NCBI RefSeq assembly: GCF_002849655.1
Contig: NZ_PDNW01000013.1
Location: forward strand, 2,501 to 66,500
Reading direction: 5' to 3'
DNA from: Pollutimonas subterranea
Lineage (GTDB): Bacteria > Pseudomonadota > Gammaproteobacteria > Burkholderiales > Burkholderiaceae_B
Length of the DNA stretch: 64,000 nt
Under the pieces are notes generated by a model. The model was not told where the DNA came from and did not search any database. It was given only the letters and a program-made list of their open reading frames with translations. The translations under genes were made by a program, and so were the position numbers. Numbering within the stretch: position 1 is the stretch's first letter; the number at the start of each line of letters is the position of its first letter. Positions 1-11,525 of the stretch are shown here, in pieces.

Positions 1-273
1 GCTTAGCGCTTAATGGTTTTATCTTGTTCTTTAACAATCTGGAAGAAGCACAACAAAGAGTATTTATGGTGTGCGCCATCCCCGCAGCGACTACGGTCGG
101 TGATGGTGTGGTGCACCAACGATAAGTACGGGTTGTGATTGCATTATAAATTTGTTCAACAAGTTCTCAAAAGACGTATCACTACCTTCGGGTACTGATG
201 CGAGCCTATGAAAACTGATGAGCGGCACACAAGCGCGAAAACTCAAGTGTTCTTATAACCTATAACGTTATAG
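1..273 (+). other. 3' part of the 16S-23S internal transcribed spacer
   Basis: This is transcribed spacer upstream of the 23S rRNA; the 16S gene and any spacer tRNAs lie outside the window. I see no tRNA cloverleaf in it. A boxA-like antitermination motif, TGTTCTTTAACA, begins near position 25. The last ~35 bases are complementary to sequence just past the 23S 3' end (about 3161-3197), so they form the precursor stem that RNase III normally cuts. Confidence 0.85.
25..36 (+). promoter_or_regulatory. boxA-like rRNA antitermination site
   Basis: TGTTCTTTAACA differs by one base from the enteric rRNA spacer boxA (TGCTCTTTAACA). In the known system NusB and S10 bind boxA RNA so that RNA polymerase does not terminate early in rRNA operons. 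The position in the 16S-23S spacer is the expected one. The functional call is by similarity. Confidence 0.6.
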
Positions 274-3169
<2,896 letters not shown>

Positions 3170-3405
3170 ATAACCTTGTAGGTTACGTGTTCAAGTACCG
3201 TTCAAACAAATGAAAGACAAAGTCGTGTTCCAACCCGAACACGCAACACCATCGCGGCCCGTACTGCCCGATGACACCCCTAAATACTTGTACGCAGTCC
3301 TTGCCCCGAATAGGGTGGCGAGTGCGGTGCTTCTTCCCAGATTGGTCGTGTGGCCAAGGTGGTGCCCCAATCCGGCACGCCCCACGCCCCCCGACACCCG
3401 GTTAC
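3170..3405 (+). other. 23S-5S spacer
   Basis: This is transcribed spacer of about 236 bases. It starts with the 3' half of the 23S precursor stem. It also contains a small hairpin, CGTGTTC and GAACACG (about 3223-3242). I see no tRNA gene. Confidence 0.8.
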
Positions 3406-3519
3406 GCTTGACGACCATAGCGAGGTGGTCCCACTCCTTCCCATCCCGAACAGGAACGTGAAACGCCTTTGCGCCGATGATAGTGGACGTACGTCTGTGA
3501 AAGTAGGTCATCGTCAAGC
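3406..3519 (+). rRNA. rrf: 5S ribosomal RNA
   Basis: The sequence holds the conserved 5S core CGAGGTGGTCCCACTCC, then CCGAACAGGAACGTGAAACG and GCGCCGATGATAGTG. The first bases (GCTTGACGACC) pair with the last (GGTCATCGTCAAGC) to form helix I. The length of about 114 bases is normal. It is the last gene of this rRNA operon and is followed by a strong terminator. Confidence 0.95.
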
Positions 3520-3533
3520 TCTTATGCAGTAAG

Positions 3534-3568
3534 AAAACCCCCGCCCGTGTAAACGTGCGGGGGTTTTT
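3534..3568 (+). terminator. rRNA operon terminator, probably bidirectional
   Basis: A GC-rich stem (CCCCCGC at 3538-3544 with GCGGGGG at 3557-3563) is extended by AAAA on the left and TTTTT on the right, so it can work in both directions. It separates the rRNA operon from the convergent ybiB gene, whose stop codon is at 3643. Confidence 0.9.
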
Positions 3569-3642
3569 GTATTGGGCGCGCCAATGGCATGATCCATGCC
3601 AGGCGGTGTACCCGGCTTTGGATCCGGGACGCATGGAATCTG

Positions 3643-4605
3643 TTACTGCTGGCTGGCCTCCCGAGTGGTGATTCGTACTATGGCGTTTACCTGGGCGCCA
3701 ATTGCCCTGGGTACGGGAATGTTTCCGGCCATCACTTCCTCTATCCATCTGGCGGTTGTGGATGCGTCGTGGTTTTCAGGTAAAACCGGGGTGTCCCGAT
3801 GCTCTTTCTCGGTCGCTGGGATTGCAATTTCTTTGCCGCGGCCGTGCAACCATAGGGCTTCGCGCGCGAGTTCGGTATCAGCGACGGCTTCGCCTTCTGT
3901 ACCCCGGCTTAACAGAACGCCGATAGGCCCGGCCGTACCCGCCTGGCTGAAATAGTCGGCCAGTGTATCGCGGTACGCGGTATGCGTGTAGTTGACGAGC
4001 CGAAGTGCGGGCTGGCTGAATGGTTGCAGCATCTTGGCAAGCGTATGGGCCGAGTTCCTTACACCCAGGATAGTGCGCAGCGCCAGTTGCTTGGCCAGGG
4101 CAGGGGCCAGCACGTCGATGGAGGCGAAGGCCAGTCGGCTACGGACAAGTGCGTCCTCAATGCTTCGCGTATCCGGTGCCGGCTGAATGCCCAGCTCAGT
4201 CAATATTTCGGCTGTGCTGACTCTGCCAGGCTCGCTGGCGATACCATGGATGAGCACCGGTATGCCTTGCTTGCTGAGCAGCAGCGCCAGCAAGGGTACG
4301 AGGTTCGCGCGCCGGCGAGCTCCGTTATAGCTTGGGATCACCACTGGTGTGGCAAAGGGACAGTTCAAATAATCGATTGCGCCGTGGACCGCATCCAGCA
4401 TGCCCGCCAGTTCTTGGGGAGTTTCTCCCTTGATACGATAGGCGAGTAGCAGTGCGCCGAGCTCCAGGTCGCTGACCCGATTTGCGAGAATCGCGTCGTA
4501 GACCAGATTGGCGTCCTCATAGCTCAGTCCGCGACCGCCGCGTGCACCGCGGCCCACCTCTCGAATATAGGCGGCGCATGAAAAAGATTCCGGTGGGTTC
4601 AGCAT
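3643..4605 (-). CDS. ybiB: YbiB-type TrpD2-family DNA-binding protein
   Basis: This 320-residue protein matches the length and layout of E. coli YbiB, a homologue of anthranilate phosphoribosyltransferase (TrpD). The N-terminal helical part (about residues 1-75) resembles the TrpD N domain, and the rest has the glycosyltransferase family 3 fold with the modified segment SYNGARRRANLVPLLALLL. In the known family the anthranilate and PRPP sites are degraded, and E. coli YbiB binds nucleic acid and is SOS-controlled. It is followed by the rRNA terminator. The start ATG has no clear ribosome-binding site and sits next to an 18-bp tandem repeat. I see no LexA box. The family call is firm; the DNA-binding role is transferred from the homologue. 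Confidence 0.85.
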   Translation of the reverse strand: MLNPPESFSCAAYIREVGRGARGGRGLSYEDANLVYDAILANRVSDLELGALLLAYRIKGETPQELAGMLDAVHGAIDYLNCPFATPVVIPSYNGARRRANLVPLLALLLSKQGIPVLIHGIASEPGRVSTAEILTELGIQPAPDTRSIEDALVRSRLAFASIDVLAPALAKQLALRTILGVRNSAHTLAKMLQPFSQPALRLVNYTHTAYRDTLADYFSQAGTAGPIGVLLSRGTEGEAVADTELAREALWLHGRGKEIAIPATEKEHRDTPVLPENHDASTTARWIEEVMAGNIPVPRAIGAQVNAIVRITTREASQQ

Positions 4606-4615
4606 AATGAAAGGT

Positions 4616-4669
4616 GTTCTTAATTTGAATGATGTTCTAAGTTGGAATGGTGTTCTGAACTGGATGACA
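4616..4669. repeat. three imperfect 18-bp tandem repeats
   Basis: Three adjacent 18-base units each begin with GTTCT: 4616-4633, 4634-4651 and 4652-4669. Units one and two agree at 14 of 18 bases; unit three is weaker. They fill the whole gap between the otsA stop and the ybiB start, that is, the ybiB leader. They may be slipped-strand duplications or a protein-binding array. Nothing else shows which. Confidence 0.6.
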
Positions 4670-4671
4670 GG

Positions 4672-6039
4672 TCATGGGCTCAGGTCGTTCAAGAAACGAT
4701 CCCGCCAGACAGAAAGGTTGTTTTTTTTAAGTACGCCCATCATATGCTCGTATCGCTGCTTTCTTTCCTCCAGCGGCATGTTCAGGGCCCGATCCAGGCC
4801 GTCTGCCATGCCTTGCACATCATAGGGATTGACCATCAGCGCGCCTTGCTGCATTTCGGCTGCGGCACCCGCAAACTCGGACAGTACCAGCACCCCGGGA
4901 TCGTTTGCCGGTTGCGAAGCCACGTACTCCTTGGCGACAAGATTCATGCCGTCGCGCAGGGGCGTCACCAGCCCCACCTGCGATACCCGGAAAAACGACA
5001 TCAAGAGTGTTCTTTCGTATGAACGGTTCATGTAGCGGATCGGTGTCCAGGAGAGTTCGGTCCATTTGCCGTTGATGCGCCCCGCGGTGCTTTCAAGCTG
5101 ACGCCGTATCTGGCGGTAGCCCTGGACGTCCTGCCGGGACGGCGGAGCTATTTGCACAAGCGTTACTTTTCCGCGGTGCTGCGGGGAGCCTTCCAGCAAA
5201 CACTCGAAAGCGTCAAATCGTTCGACCAGGCCTTTGCTGTAGTCGAGACGGTCGACACTGACGATAAGCTTGCGATGTTGCAAGCCTTCCTTCAAGGCGT
5301 CCAGCGGTTTGGAGTATCGGGATTCCTTGGATAGTTCCTTGATCTGGTCGGGCTGGATTCCGATCGGATAGGCGCCCACCTTGATGCTGCGCTCGCCCAT
5401 TTTGAGCGTGTTGCCGTTCAGCGTGGCGTCGAGATATCGGGTGGCATAGTCGATGAAGGCCTGCACGTCGCCTTGTGTCTGGAAGCCCACGAGATCGTAG
5501 GCACACATCGATTCGACGAGTTCACGATGCGAGGGAATAGTACGCAGCACCGAAGGACTGGGAAAGGGAATGTGAAGAAAAAAGCCGATCTTATTCTTGA
5601 TGCCAAGACCGCGACATGCCTGGCCGAAAGGGATGAGGTGGTAGTCGTGCACCCAGATGATATCGTCACTCTTGACGGATGACGTCAATAGTTGGGCGAA
5701 TCGCCGATTAACGGCACGGTAACCGGTGTAGTCCCGTCGGATATAGCGGCTCAGATCGATCCGATAGTGGAAAGTCGGCCACAACACGCCGTTGGAGAAA
5801 CCGCGATAGTACTGATCGTATTCCCGCTGTGTCAGCGCGACGGTTACGAAATCGATATTTTTGTCGCTGTGGGTTATGGGCAACTGCACCGGTTCTGTTT
5901 CGATCTCCCCATTCCAGCCCAGCCAGATTCCGCCCATTTCCCGCAGCGCGTCCAGGACTCCGACAACCAGTCCTCCGGCCGAGCTTTTACCCTCGGTGAT
6001 CGATGCGACGCGATTAGATACCACGATCAGCCTACTCAT
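4672..6039 (-). CDS. otsA: trehalose-6-phosphate synthase
   Basis: The enzyme joins UDP-glucose and glucose-6-phosphate to make trehalose-6-phosphate in the cytoplasm. It is a GT20 GT-B glycosyltransferase of about 455 residues, close to the E. coli length. Motifs in order are SNR at 8-10, SAGGLVVG at 20-27, HDYHL at 131-135, HIPFP at 156-160 and VDRLDYSKG at 262-270, then TPLRDGMNLVAKEY near the C terminus. I chose the ATG at 6039 (MSRLIVVSNR) because it matches the E. coli N terminus and has GGGAG eight bases upstream; an ATG two codons earlier (6045) is also possible. It overlaps the 3' end of otsB, which implies co-translation. Confidence 0.95.
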   Translation of the reverse strand: MSRLIVVSNRVASITEGKSSAGGLVVGVLDALREMGGIWLGWNGEIETEPVQLPITHSDKNIDFVTVALTQREYDQYYRGFSNGVLWPTFHYRIDLSRYIRRDYTGYRAVNRRFAQLLTSSVKSDDIIWVHDYHLIPFGQACRGLGIKNKIGFFLHIPFPSPSVLRTIPSHRELVESMCAYDLVGFQTQGDVQAFIDYATRYLDATLNGNTLKMGERSIKVGAYPIGIQPDQIKELSKESRYSKPLDALKEGLQHRKLIVSVDRLDYSKGLVERFDAFECLLEGSPQHRGKVTLVQIAPPSRQDVQGYRQIRRQLESTAGRINGKWTELSWTPIRYMNRSYERTLLMSFFRVSQVGLVTPLRDGMNLVAKEYVASQPANDPGVLVLSEFAGAAAEMQQGALMVNPYDVQGMADGLDRALNMPLEERKQRYEHMMGVLKKNNLSVWRDRFLNDLSP

Positions 6040-6883
6040 AGCCATGTCTCCCGTCTAGTGACGCATTGCCGCCATTGGAAACATGAGCAGCAAGAAGTGA
6101 GCTCAACCATGCGGTGAGTGCCGGCGGGTCGTCCAGCCGCCAATTGGCTTGCGTATCGCCCGGGCCGATCTTGATGCTGATTCCGTCCAGGGCGTTGACA
6201 ATTCCGAACGCGGATTCGTCGGTAAGGTCGTCGCCGACGAAGAGCGGGATGCGTCCCTGAAACGGCGCGATGCCCATGAAGTGCTCAATGGCCTTGGCTT
6301 TGCTTGCCCCGCGCGGCTTTATTTCCACGACCATTTTTCCTTCCTGGACTTCGAACACAGAATGATGCTTGAGTAAGGCGTCGGCAGCAAGCCGGCGTAT
6401 TTCGTCTTCAAATTCAGGTGCGTTGCGGTAATGAAGTGCAACGGACAAGGCCTTACGCTCCAGTATCGTTCCTGGCAGGTTGCGTAGTCGGTTCTCCGCC
6501 ATGGCGCTTATGTCTTGCAGGCTTTCCTGCGGTACATTCAGCGTTTCGATCTTTCCGTCCGGCATTCTTATTCGTGCTCCGTGCAGCGCGGCGTAAGGCA
6601 GGATCAGCGGTCCAAGAAGGCGGTCAATGTCGGGTGAATCGCGACCCGACACGATGGCCAGTGAACCGGCACTTGCCCGGTAAAGGTCGTCAAGCAGATG
6701 GAGCGTGGCCACGGGAACATGCGCCTCGTCCGGTGTCGCAGCGATGGGTGCCAGCGTGCCATCGAGGTCAAGGAATATGGCAAGGGCGGCCAGCGCGGGC
6801 CGTGGCGCCTGTGTGGCGGGCAGCTTCCCGCTGCTGTGCAATGTCGGATTCCCTAGTGGCTTGTTATTCGTGTCTGTTGGCAT
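6032..6883 (-). CDS. otsB: trehalose-6-phosphate phosphatase
   Basis: This HAD-superfamily phosphatase removes phosphate from trehalose-6-phosphate, the second step after OtsA. The nucleophile motif DLDGTLAP is near residue 39 (first Asp nucleophile, second Asp acid/base). IVSGRD follows, and FVGDDLTDE is the acidic motif that holds magnesium. The length is about 283 residues from the ATG at 6883; an upstream TTG at 6901 is an alternative, and neither has a good ribosome-binding site. It is first in an otsB-otsA pair. Such pairs usually serve osmotic or desiccation stress, but I see no regulatory site that proves this here. Confidence 0.93.
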   Translation of the reverse strand: MPTDTNNKPLGNPTLHSSGKLPATQAPRPALAALAIFLDLDGTLAPIAATPDEAHVPVATLHLLDDLYRASAGSLAIVSGRDSPDIDRLLGPLILPYAALHGARIRMPDGKIETLNVPQESLQDISAMAENRLRNLPGTILERKALSVALHYRNAPEFEDEIRRLAADALLKHHSVFEVQEGKMVVEIKPRGASKAKAIEHFMGIAPFQGRIPLFVGDDLTDESAFGIVNALDGISIKIGPGDTQANWRLDDPPALTAWLSSLLAAHVSNGGNASLDGRHGYE

Positions 6884-6982
6884 GATTGGAATATCGCTCA
6901 ATAGATGCTGTCGGGCGGGAATGCATTCTATAGATACCAGTCATGCGCGTCGGACGCAAGCATTCTTGCGTCCGCATTCGTC

Positions 6983-7915
6983 CTATTCGATGTTCTGCGC
7001 CTGCTCGCGCATCTGTTCGATTAGCAATTTAAGATCGATGGCCGCGCGCGTAACGCTCAAGGCGCTGGCCTTGGAGCCCAAGGTATTGGCTTCGCGGTTC
7101 ATTTCCTGAAACAGAAAGTCCAGGCGCTTTCCCGCGCTACCGATGTTTTTCTTGTCTTTCCGACCCATGGTTTCGCCGGTGCTTAGCAGGTGCTGGAGTT
7201 CGGCGATATGCGAGCGCAAGCGGGATAACTCTTCGGCCACATCAATGCGTAGTGAATAAAGTGACGATTCCTGGGCGATGCGGGCGGACAGTTCCGGACC
7301 GCTGATCAGGGCGAATCCATCGGGGCTTACGGCGGCCAACGTATCGCGCAGCTTGTTGCTGAGTTTATCCTGGTGTTCCACAAGCAGGGCCGGCAGCTGG
7401 ACCTCTACGTCGTCGACAATGGTGCTGACCGCCACCGCGCATTCGCTCATTATGGCGGCGAGGCGTTGGCCTTCACGCTCGCGGGCGGCCTGTAGTTCTG
7501 CGAGCGCCTGAGTGGTGGCCTCAGCGCACATGGCGGTCCATATCTCGGGGTCGAAGCTGGCGTTTTCGGCGGAACTGGACGCATTGAGAAGCTCGGAAAG
7601 GCGTGGCGCCGGCACATCCGGAATGACCCGGCGTGCTGTCTGCAGTTGCGCGGCCAGCATTGACAGGTAGTCGGGATCGAGGCTGGCCATGGCGCGGGTC
7701 TCGGTGCGTGCATAGTTGACCCGGATTTCGACTTTTCCCCGTGTCACCACCGCTCCGAGCTTTTCCCGGATGATATTTTCCGCCATGCGAAGGTCTTCCG
7801 GCAGACGGAAGTTGATATCCAGAAACCTGCTGTTGACGGTGCGGAATTCGACGGTGACGCTGCCTTGTGCCGATTCGGCGCGTGCGTTGCCAAAGGCGGT
7901 CATGCTACGGATCAT
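6983..7915 (-). CDS. yicC: YicC family endoribonuclease
   Basis: The protein begins MIRSMTAFG, the hallmark of YicC, and ends with the conserved DUF1732 segment (GKRLDFLFQEMNREANTLGSK and a terminal IEQMREQAQNIE). E. coli YicC has been reported as an endoribonuclease that acts on small RNA. The length is about 310 residues. The ATG at 7915 has AGGA about nine bases upstream and fits family alignments better than an upstream in-frame start at 7948. It is transcribed away from rph across a short divergent promoter region, and the two genes are neighbours in many proteobacteria. Confidence 0.92.
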   Translation of the reverse strand: MIRSMTAFGNARAESAQGSVTVEFRTVNSRFLDINFRLPEDLRMAENIIREKLGAVVTRGKVEIRVNYARTETRAMASLDPDYLSMLAAQLQTARRVIPDVPAPRLSELLNASSSAENASFDPEIWTAMCAEATTQALAELQAAREREGQRLAAIMSECAVAVSTIVDDVEVQLPALLVEHQDKLSNKLRDTLAAVSPDGFALISGPELSARIAQESSLYSLRIDVAEELSRLRSHIAELQHLLSTGETMGRKDKKNIGSAGKRLDFLFQEMNREANTLGSKASALSVTRAAIDLKLLIEQMREQAQNIE

Positions 7916-8075
7916 GAGGGGGAATTCCTGTTGTGTGCGTAAAACCATATTGTAAGGCCGCGCTGGATCACGACCGCGATGGCGCGAGGATTGCCTTTCA
8001 CCGCGCGCAGCCCCAACGCTTTCGGCGTGAGAGTATCATTCCCTCCTGATCCTCGACATTATTTTGGAGTCTCTC

Positions 8076-8825
8076 TTGTCCGAATCAACGCCTAACCCTG
8101 CCTATAACACCGTTCGTCCGACGGGCCGCGCAACGACTGAATTGCGGCCGCTTTCCATCGAGACCGGCTATACCCGCCATGCCGAAGGCTCGGTATTGAT
8201 CAAGGCCGGCGACACGCATGTCTTGTGTAACGCAAGCGTACTGGAGAAAGTGCCGTCTTTCCTTAAGGGTAAAGGACAAGGATGGGTCACTGCGGAATAT
8301 GGGATGCTTCCACGCTCGACACACACACGCTCCGATCGCGAAGCGGCTCGCGGCAAGCAGAGTGGACGTACCCAGGAGATCCAGCGTCTGATTGGCCGCA
8401 GTTTGCGGGCCGTATTCGACCTGAACGCCCTGGGTGAGCGCACGCTGCATCTGGATTGCGACGTATTGCAGGCGGATGGGGGCACACGCTGCGCCAGCAT
8501 TACCGGCGCGTGGCTGGCCGCCGCAATTGCTACGCGCGGATTGTTGCAGCAAGGCCTGGTCGCGTCCAACCCTTTGATCGACCACGTGGCCGCCGTATCA
8601 GTGGGATTGGTCAATGGCCGGCCAGTGCTGGACCTGGATTACATTGAAGACTCGGGCTGCGGCGCCGACATGAACATTGTCATGACGGGCGCTGGTCATT
8701 TCGTAGAGGTGCAAGGAACCGCCGAAGGCCAGACCTTTGATCGGGAAGCACTGGACGCCTTGCTGGATCTGGCCCGGGACGGGATTGTCGAGCTGGTGGC
8801 AGCCCAGAAGCTGGCTCTGGGCTGA
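8076..8825 (+). CDS. rph: ribonuclease PH
   Basis: RNase PH is a phosphorolytic 3'-to-5' exoribonuclease that trims tRNA precursors. The sequence has the family signatures RPTGR near the N terminus, [30 protein letters not shown], the arginine-rich [21 protein letters not shown], and [20 protein letters not shown]. At about 249 residues it is full length, unlike the frameshifted K-12 copy. I place the start at TTG 8076 because TTGGAG lies six bases upstream; the in-frame TTG at 8064 is itself part of that ribosome-binding site. It is convergent with the MmgE/PrpD gene. Confidence 0.95.
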   Translation: MSESTPNPAYNTVRPTGRATTELRPLSIETGYTRHAEGSVLIKAGDTHVLCNASVLEKVPSFLKGKGQGWVTAEYGMLPRSTHTRSDREAARGKQSGRTQEIQRLIGRSLRAVFDLNALGERTLHLDCDVLQADGGTRCASITGAWLAAAIATRGLLQQGLVASNPLIDHVAAVSVGLVNGRPVLDLDYIEDSGCGADMNIVMTGAGHFVEVQGTAEGQTFDREALDALLDLARDGIVELVAAQKLALG

Positions 8826-8845
8826 GCGTTTCTGCCGAGAGAACG

Positions 8846-10198
8846 CTAACCGAGAAAGCGGCCCACCATCTGGAGCTCTGCAAGACTCCAGACTTTTTCG
8901 ATCAGTGCCTGGCTTTCTTCCTTGCTCGCGGCGTTTCGGTAGGTTGCAAGCCTGAAGGCCTTGTCTTCAATCTCGTTCCTGCTTAGTGTGTTCCCCGGGT
9001 CTCCCTTTGGTTCGTCGACGCGAGCCGTCAGCGTGCGACCATCGCGGGTCTGCACGGTGACCTTGCCTATCCACTGGCGGGGATAGGCGGTATCGACTTC
9101 GTCGTCGAGTTCCATCGATACCCGTGATCGGAACGCGGCGACCGCGGGATCATCCAGACCCGCGTCGAATTCGGGCAGGCCCGCACGGCGTTGTTGTGCG
9201 ATCAGCCCCAGCACCGAGCCCATGGAGAATTTGGACTGGTGGACCGAAGTCGGGTTCGTAACCGGACCCAGTACGTCGATAGCGCCTTGGTGTACATGGG
9301 CGACGACGCTGGCAATGTCATCGATCGACAGGTCATTTGACTGGACGACGTCCAGCAGCGCATCGGCAGCGGGATGCGTGTGGCGACAGGAAGCATGGAA
9401 CTTGAACGAGGTCTCAAGGACCGTCCAGCGCGTTCCCAATCGGTCAGTCAGTTTTGCCGGGTCGGCATCCTGGGACATGCCGGCTCCCATGCCTTGCGGG
9501 CCTTCCAATATATGCTGTGCACCGGTAAATCCGTCGTGCGCCAGATACGCGGCGGTCATTCCGTTTGCCGCCGCCTTGGCCGTATGCAGTTGCTTGGAGT
9601 CGGCGGCGTCGCGCAAAAATTCCCACAAACCGGCGGCCTGTGTGCCGGCTGAGCCCAATGCATGAAGCATTTGCTGCTTGTTCAGGTTCAACAGGCGGCC
9701 CACAGCCACGGCGGCCGCCAACGCACCTGCAGTTCCAGTAGTGTGAAAGACCTTGTAGTGTGATCGGCCCAGGAATTCACCCACGCGTATTCCGACTTCG
9801 TAGCCGGCCACGCAGGCCACTAGAAGTTCTTTGCCGGAGCGCCCTAACGCCTGGGCGGTGGCGATCGCCGGCGGAAAAACCACCGCGGCGGGATGAAATA
9901 CCGAACCGTTATGCACATCGTCCTGTTCGACCATATGGGCGGCTGCCGCGTTGACCATGGCAGCGAAAAGCGGACTGGTGCTTCGGCGGGTGACCATGTT
10001 CTCGGAGGGACCGCTGGTGGGGCCCATGGTGTCGGCGAACTGGGCAATGGTTTGCACGGCGCGCGCACTGGAACCAGCCAGTGTCGACGCAAGGCAATCG
10101 AGCATCAGGTCTTCAGTGCGGCGCAGCACATCGTCCGGGATGTCTTCGTAAACAAGTTGAGCTGCGAATTCGGCGAGTTCGGCACTTGGATGAGTCAT
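8846..10198 (-). CDS. MmgE/PrpD family protein
   Basis: This is a 450-residue member of the MmgE/PrpD family, which includes 2-methylcitrate dehydratase and cis-aconitate decarboxylase. Recognisable parts are the N-terminal helical domain with DCLASTLAGSSA, the VEQDDVHNGSVFHPAAVVFPPAIATAQ stretch, ACVAGYEVGIRVGEFLG, and FKFHASCRHTHPAADALLDVV. The substrate cannot be assigned from sequence; relatives act on small tricarboxylic or dicarboxylic acids. It lies 50 bases downstream of the acyl-CoA dehydrogenase and is probably co-transcribed with it. No prpB, prpC or acnD is nearby, so a methylcitrate-cycle role is not supported. Confidence 0.85.
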   Translation of the reverse strand: MTHPSAELAEFAAQLVYEDIPDDVLRRTEDLMLDCLASTLAGSSARAVQTIAQFADTMGPTSGPSENMVTRRSTSPLFAAMVNAAAAHMVEQDDVHNGSVFHPAAVVFPPAIATAQALGRSGKELLVACVAGYEVGIRVGEFLGRSHYKVFHTTGTAGALAAAVAVGRLLNLNKQQMLHALGSAGTQAAGLWEFLRDAADSKQLHTAKAAANGMTAAYLAHDGFTGAQHILEGPQGMGAGMSQDADPAKLTDRLGTRWTVLETSFKFHASCRHTHPAADALLDVVQSNDLSIDDIASVVAHVHQGAIDVLGPVTNPTSVHQSKFSMGSVLGLIAQQRRAGLPEFDAGLDDPAVAAFRSRVSMELDDEVDTAYPRQWIGKVTVQTRDGRTLTARVDEPKGDPGNTLSRNEIEDKAFRLATYRNAASKEESQALIEKVWSLAELQMVGRFLG

Positions 10199-10248
10199 TT
10201 CAGGATTCCAGCCAGGTTACGGTAAAGGGTGAACATAGGTTCGTAGGC

Positions 10249-11409
10249 TTAAAACGAGCGGGGCAGGCCCAACACGTGTTCAGCCACGTAGGAAAGTATA
10301 AGATTCGTTGAAATGGGCGCTACCTGATACAGGCGGGTCTCGCGGAACTTGCGTTCGATATCGTATTCATTGGCAAAGCCGAACCCGCCGTGGAACTGCA
10401 GGCAGGCATTGGCGGCTTCCCACGATGCGTCGGCGGCAAGAAGTTTGGCCATATTGGCCTGGGCGCCGCAGGGCTGATGCGCATCGTACAACCGGCAGGC
10501 CTCGTAGCGCATGAGGCTGGCAGCCTCTACATTGATGTGAGCGCGGGCAATGGGAAACTGCACACCCTGGTTTTGGCCGATGGGGCGGTTGAAGACGATG
10601 CGTTCTTTGACATAGGCGGACACTTTATCAATGAACCAGTGCCCGTCGCCGATACATTCGGCGGCGATCAAGGTGCGTTCGGCGTTCAATCCGTCGAGAA
10701 TGTACTTGAAGCCCTTGCCTTCTTCCCCGATCAGGTTCTCGGCGGGAATTTCGAGGTTGTCGAAGAACAGCTCATTGGTTTCATGATTGACCATGTTCAA
10801 TATGGGGCGCACTTCCATGCCCTTGCCGATGGCTTCGTGCAGATCAACGATGAAAATCGACATGCCTTCGGATTTTTTCTTCACCTGATCCAGCGGGGTC
10901 GTGCGTGCAAGCAGTATCATCAAGTCGGAATGCTGTATGCGTGAAATCCATACCTTTTGCCCGTTGATCACATAACGATCGTTGATCTTGACGGCGGTCG
11001 TCTTGATCTTCGTGGTGTCGGTGCCCGTCGTGGGTTCGGTTACGCCCATGGATTGCAGGCGCAGTTCGCCCGTGGCGATGCGTGGAAGGTAGCGCTGTTT
11101 TTGTTCAGCGGAGCCGTGCCGCAACAGGGTGCCCATGTTATACATCTGGCCGTGGCACACGCCTGAGTTTCCGCCGCTGCGATTGATTTCTTCCATGATG
11201 ACCGACGCTTCCGTCAGGCTCAGGCCCGAGCCGCCGTATTCTTCGGGTATCAGTGCCGCGAGCCATCCCGCTTCCGTCAGGGTGTTGACGAATTCTTCGG
11301 GGTATCCCCGTTCGTGGTCCACCTTGCGAAAATACTCGGGGGGAAACTGGGAACATAGGTCGCGTATGGCGTCGCGAATTTCCTGGAAGGGCTGGATGGA
11401 TTGTTGCAT
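10249..11409 (-). CDS. acyl-CoA dehydrogenase family protein with non-standard active site
   Basis: This is a 386-residue flavoprotein of the acyl-CoA dehydrogenase family. It has the N-terminal helical domain, the middle beta-domain signature (MGVTEPTTGTDTTKIKT, VINGQKVWIS), and the C-terminal arginine/glutamine region (FNRPIGQNQGVQFPIA, LQFHGGFGFANEYDIERKFRE). The C-terminal YQ-x-x-E site that holds the catalytic glutamate in medium- and short-chain enzymes reads YQVAPIS here, so proline 365 stands in its place. Glu244 in LNAER lines up with the helix-G glutamate that isovaleryl-CoA dehydrogenase uses instead. It is divergent from a LysR gene, a likely regulator. The substrate is unknown; a branched acyl-CoA is possible. 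Confidence 0.88.
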   Translation of the reverse strand: MQQSIQPFQEIRDAIRDLCSQFPPEYFRKVDHERGYPEEFVNTLTEAGWLAALIPEEYGGSGLSLTEASVIMEEINRSGGNSGVCHGQMYNMGTLLRHGSAEQKQRYLPRIATGELRLQSMGVTEPTTGTDTTKIKTTAVKINDRYVINGQKVWISRIQHSDLMILLARTTPLDQVKKKSEGMSIFIVDLHEAIGKGMEVRPILNMVNHETNELFFDNLEIPAENLIGEEGKGFKYILDGLNAERTLIAAECIGDGHWFIDKVSAYVKERIVFNRPIGQNQGVQFPIARAHINVEAASLMRYEACRLYDAHQPCGAQANMAKLLAADASWEAANACLQFHGGFGFANEYDIERKFRETRLYQVAPISTNLILSYVAEHVLGLPRSF

Positions 11410-11467
11410 GGCGTGATGGCGTCCGGTTTCATTACAATGGCTATCACTTTGCCCGAATGCTTCCTGC

Positions 11468-11506
11468 TTGCCAATTATTGCTTGCTTAAGCCTGGGTTTG
11501 CCAATT
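11468..11506. promoter_or_regulatory. paired direct repeat in divergent LysR/acyl-CoA dehydrogenase promoter
   Basis: TTGCCAATT occurs at 11468-11476 and again at 11498-11506, exactly 30 bases (about three helical turns) apart. The pair lies in the 116-bp gap between the divergent LysR and acyl-CoA dehydrogenase genes. LysR-type regulators bind paired sites on one face of the helix in such gaps, so this is a candidate operator. That is inference. Confidence 0.4.
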
Positions 11507-11525
11507 TTGAAGAGAATACCTATAC

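Noticed and set aside
1-273. Possible spacer tRNA before the 23S gene
   Set aside because: I could not fold a cloverleaf or find a T-loop motif here; spacer tRNAs, if present, are further upstream.
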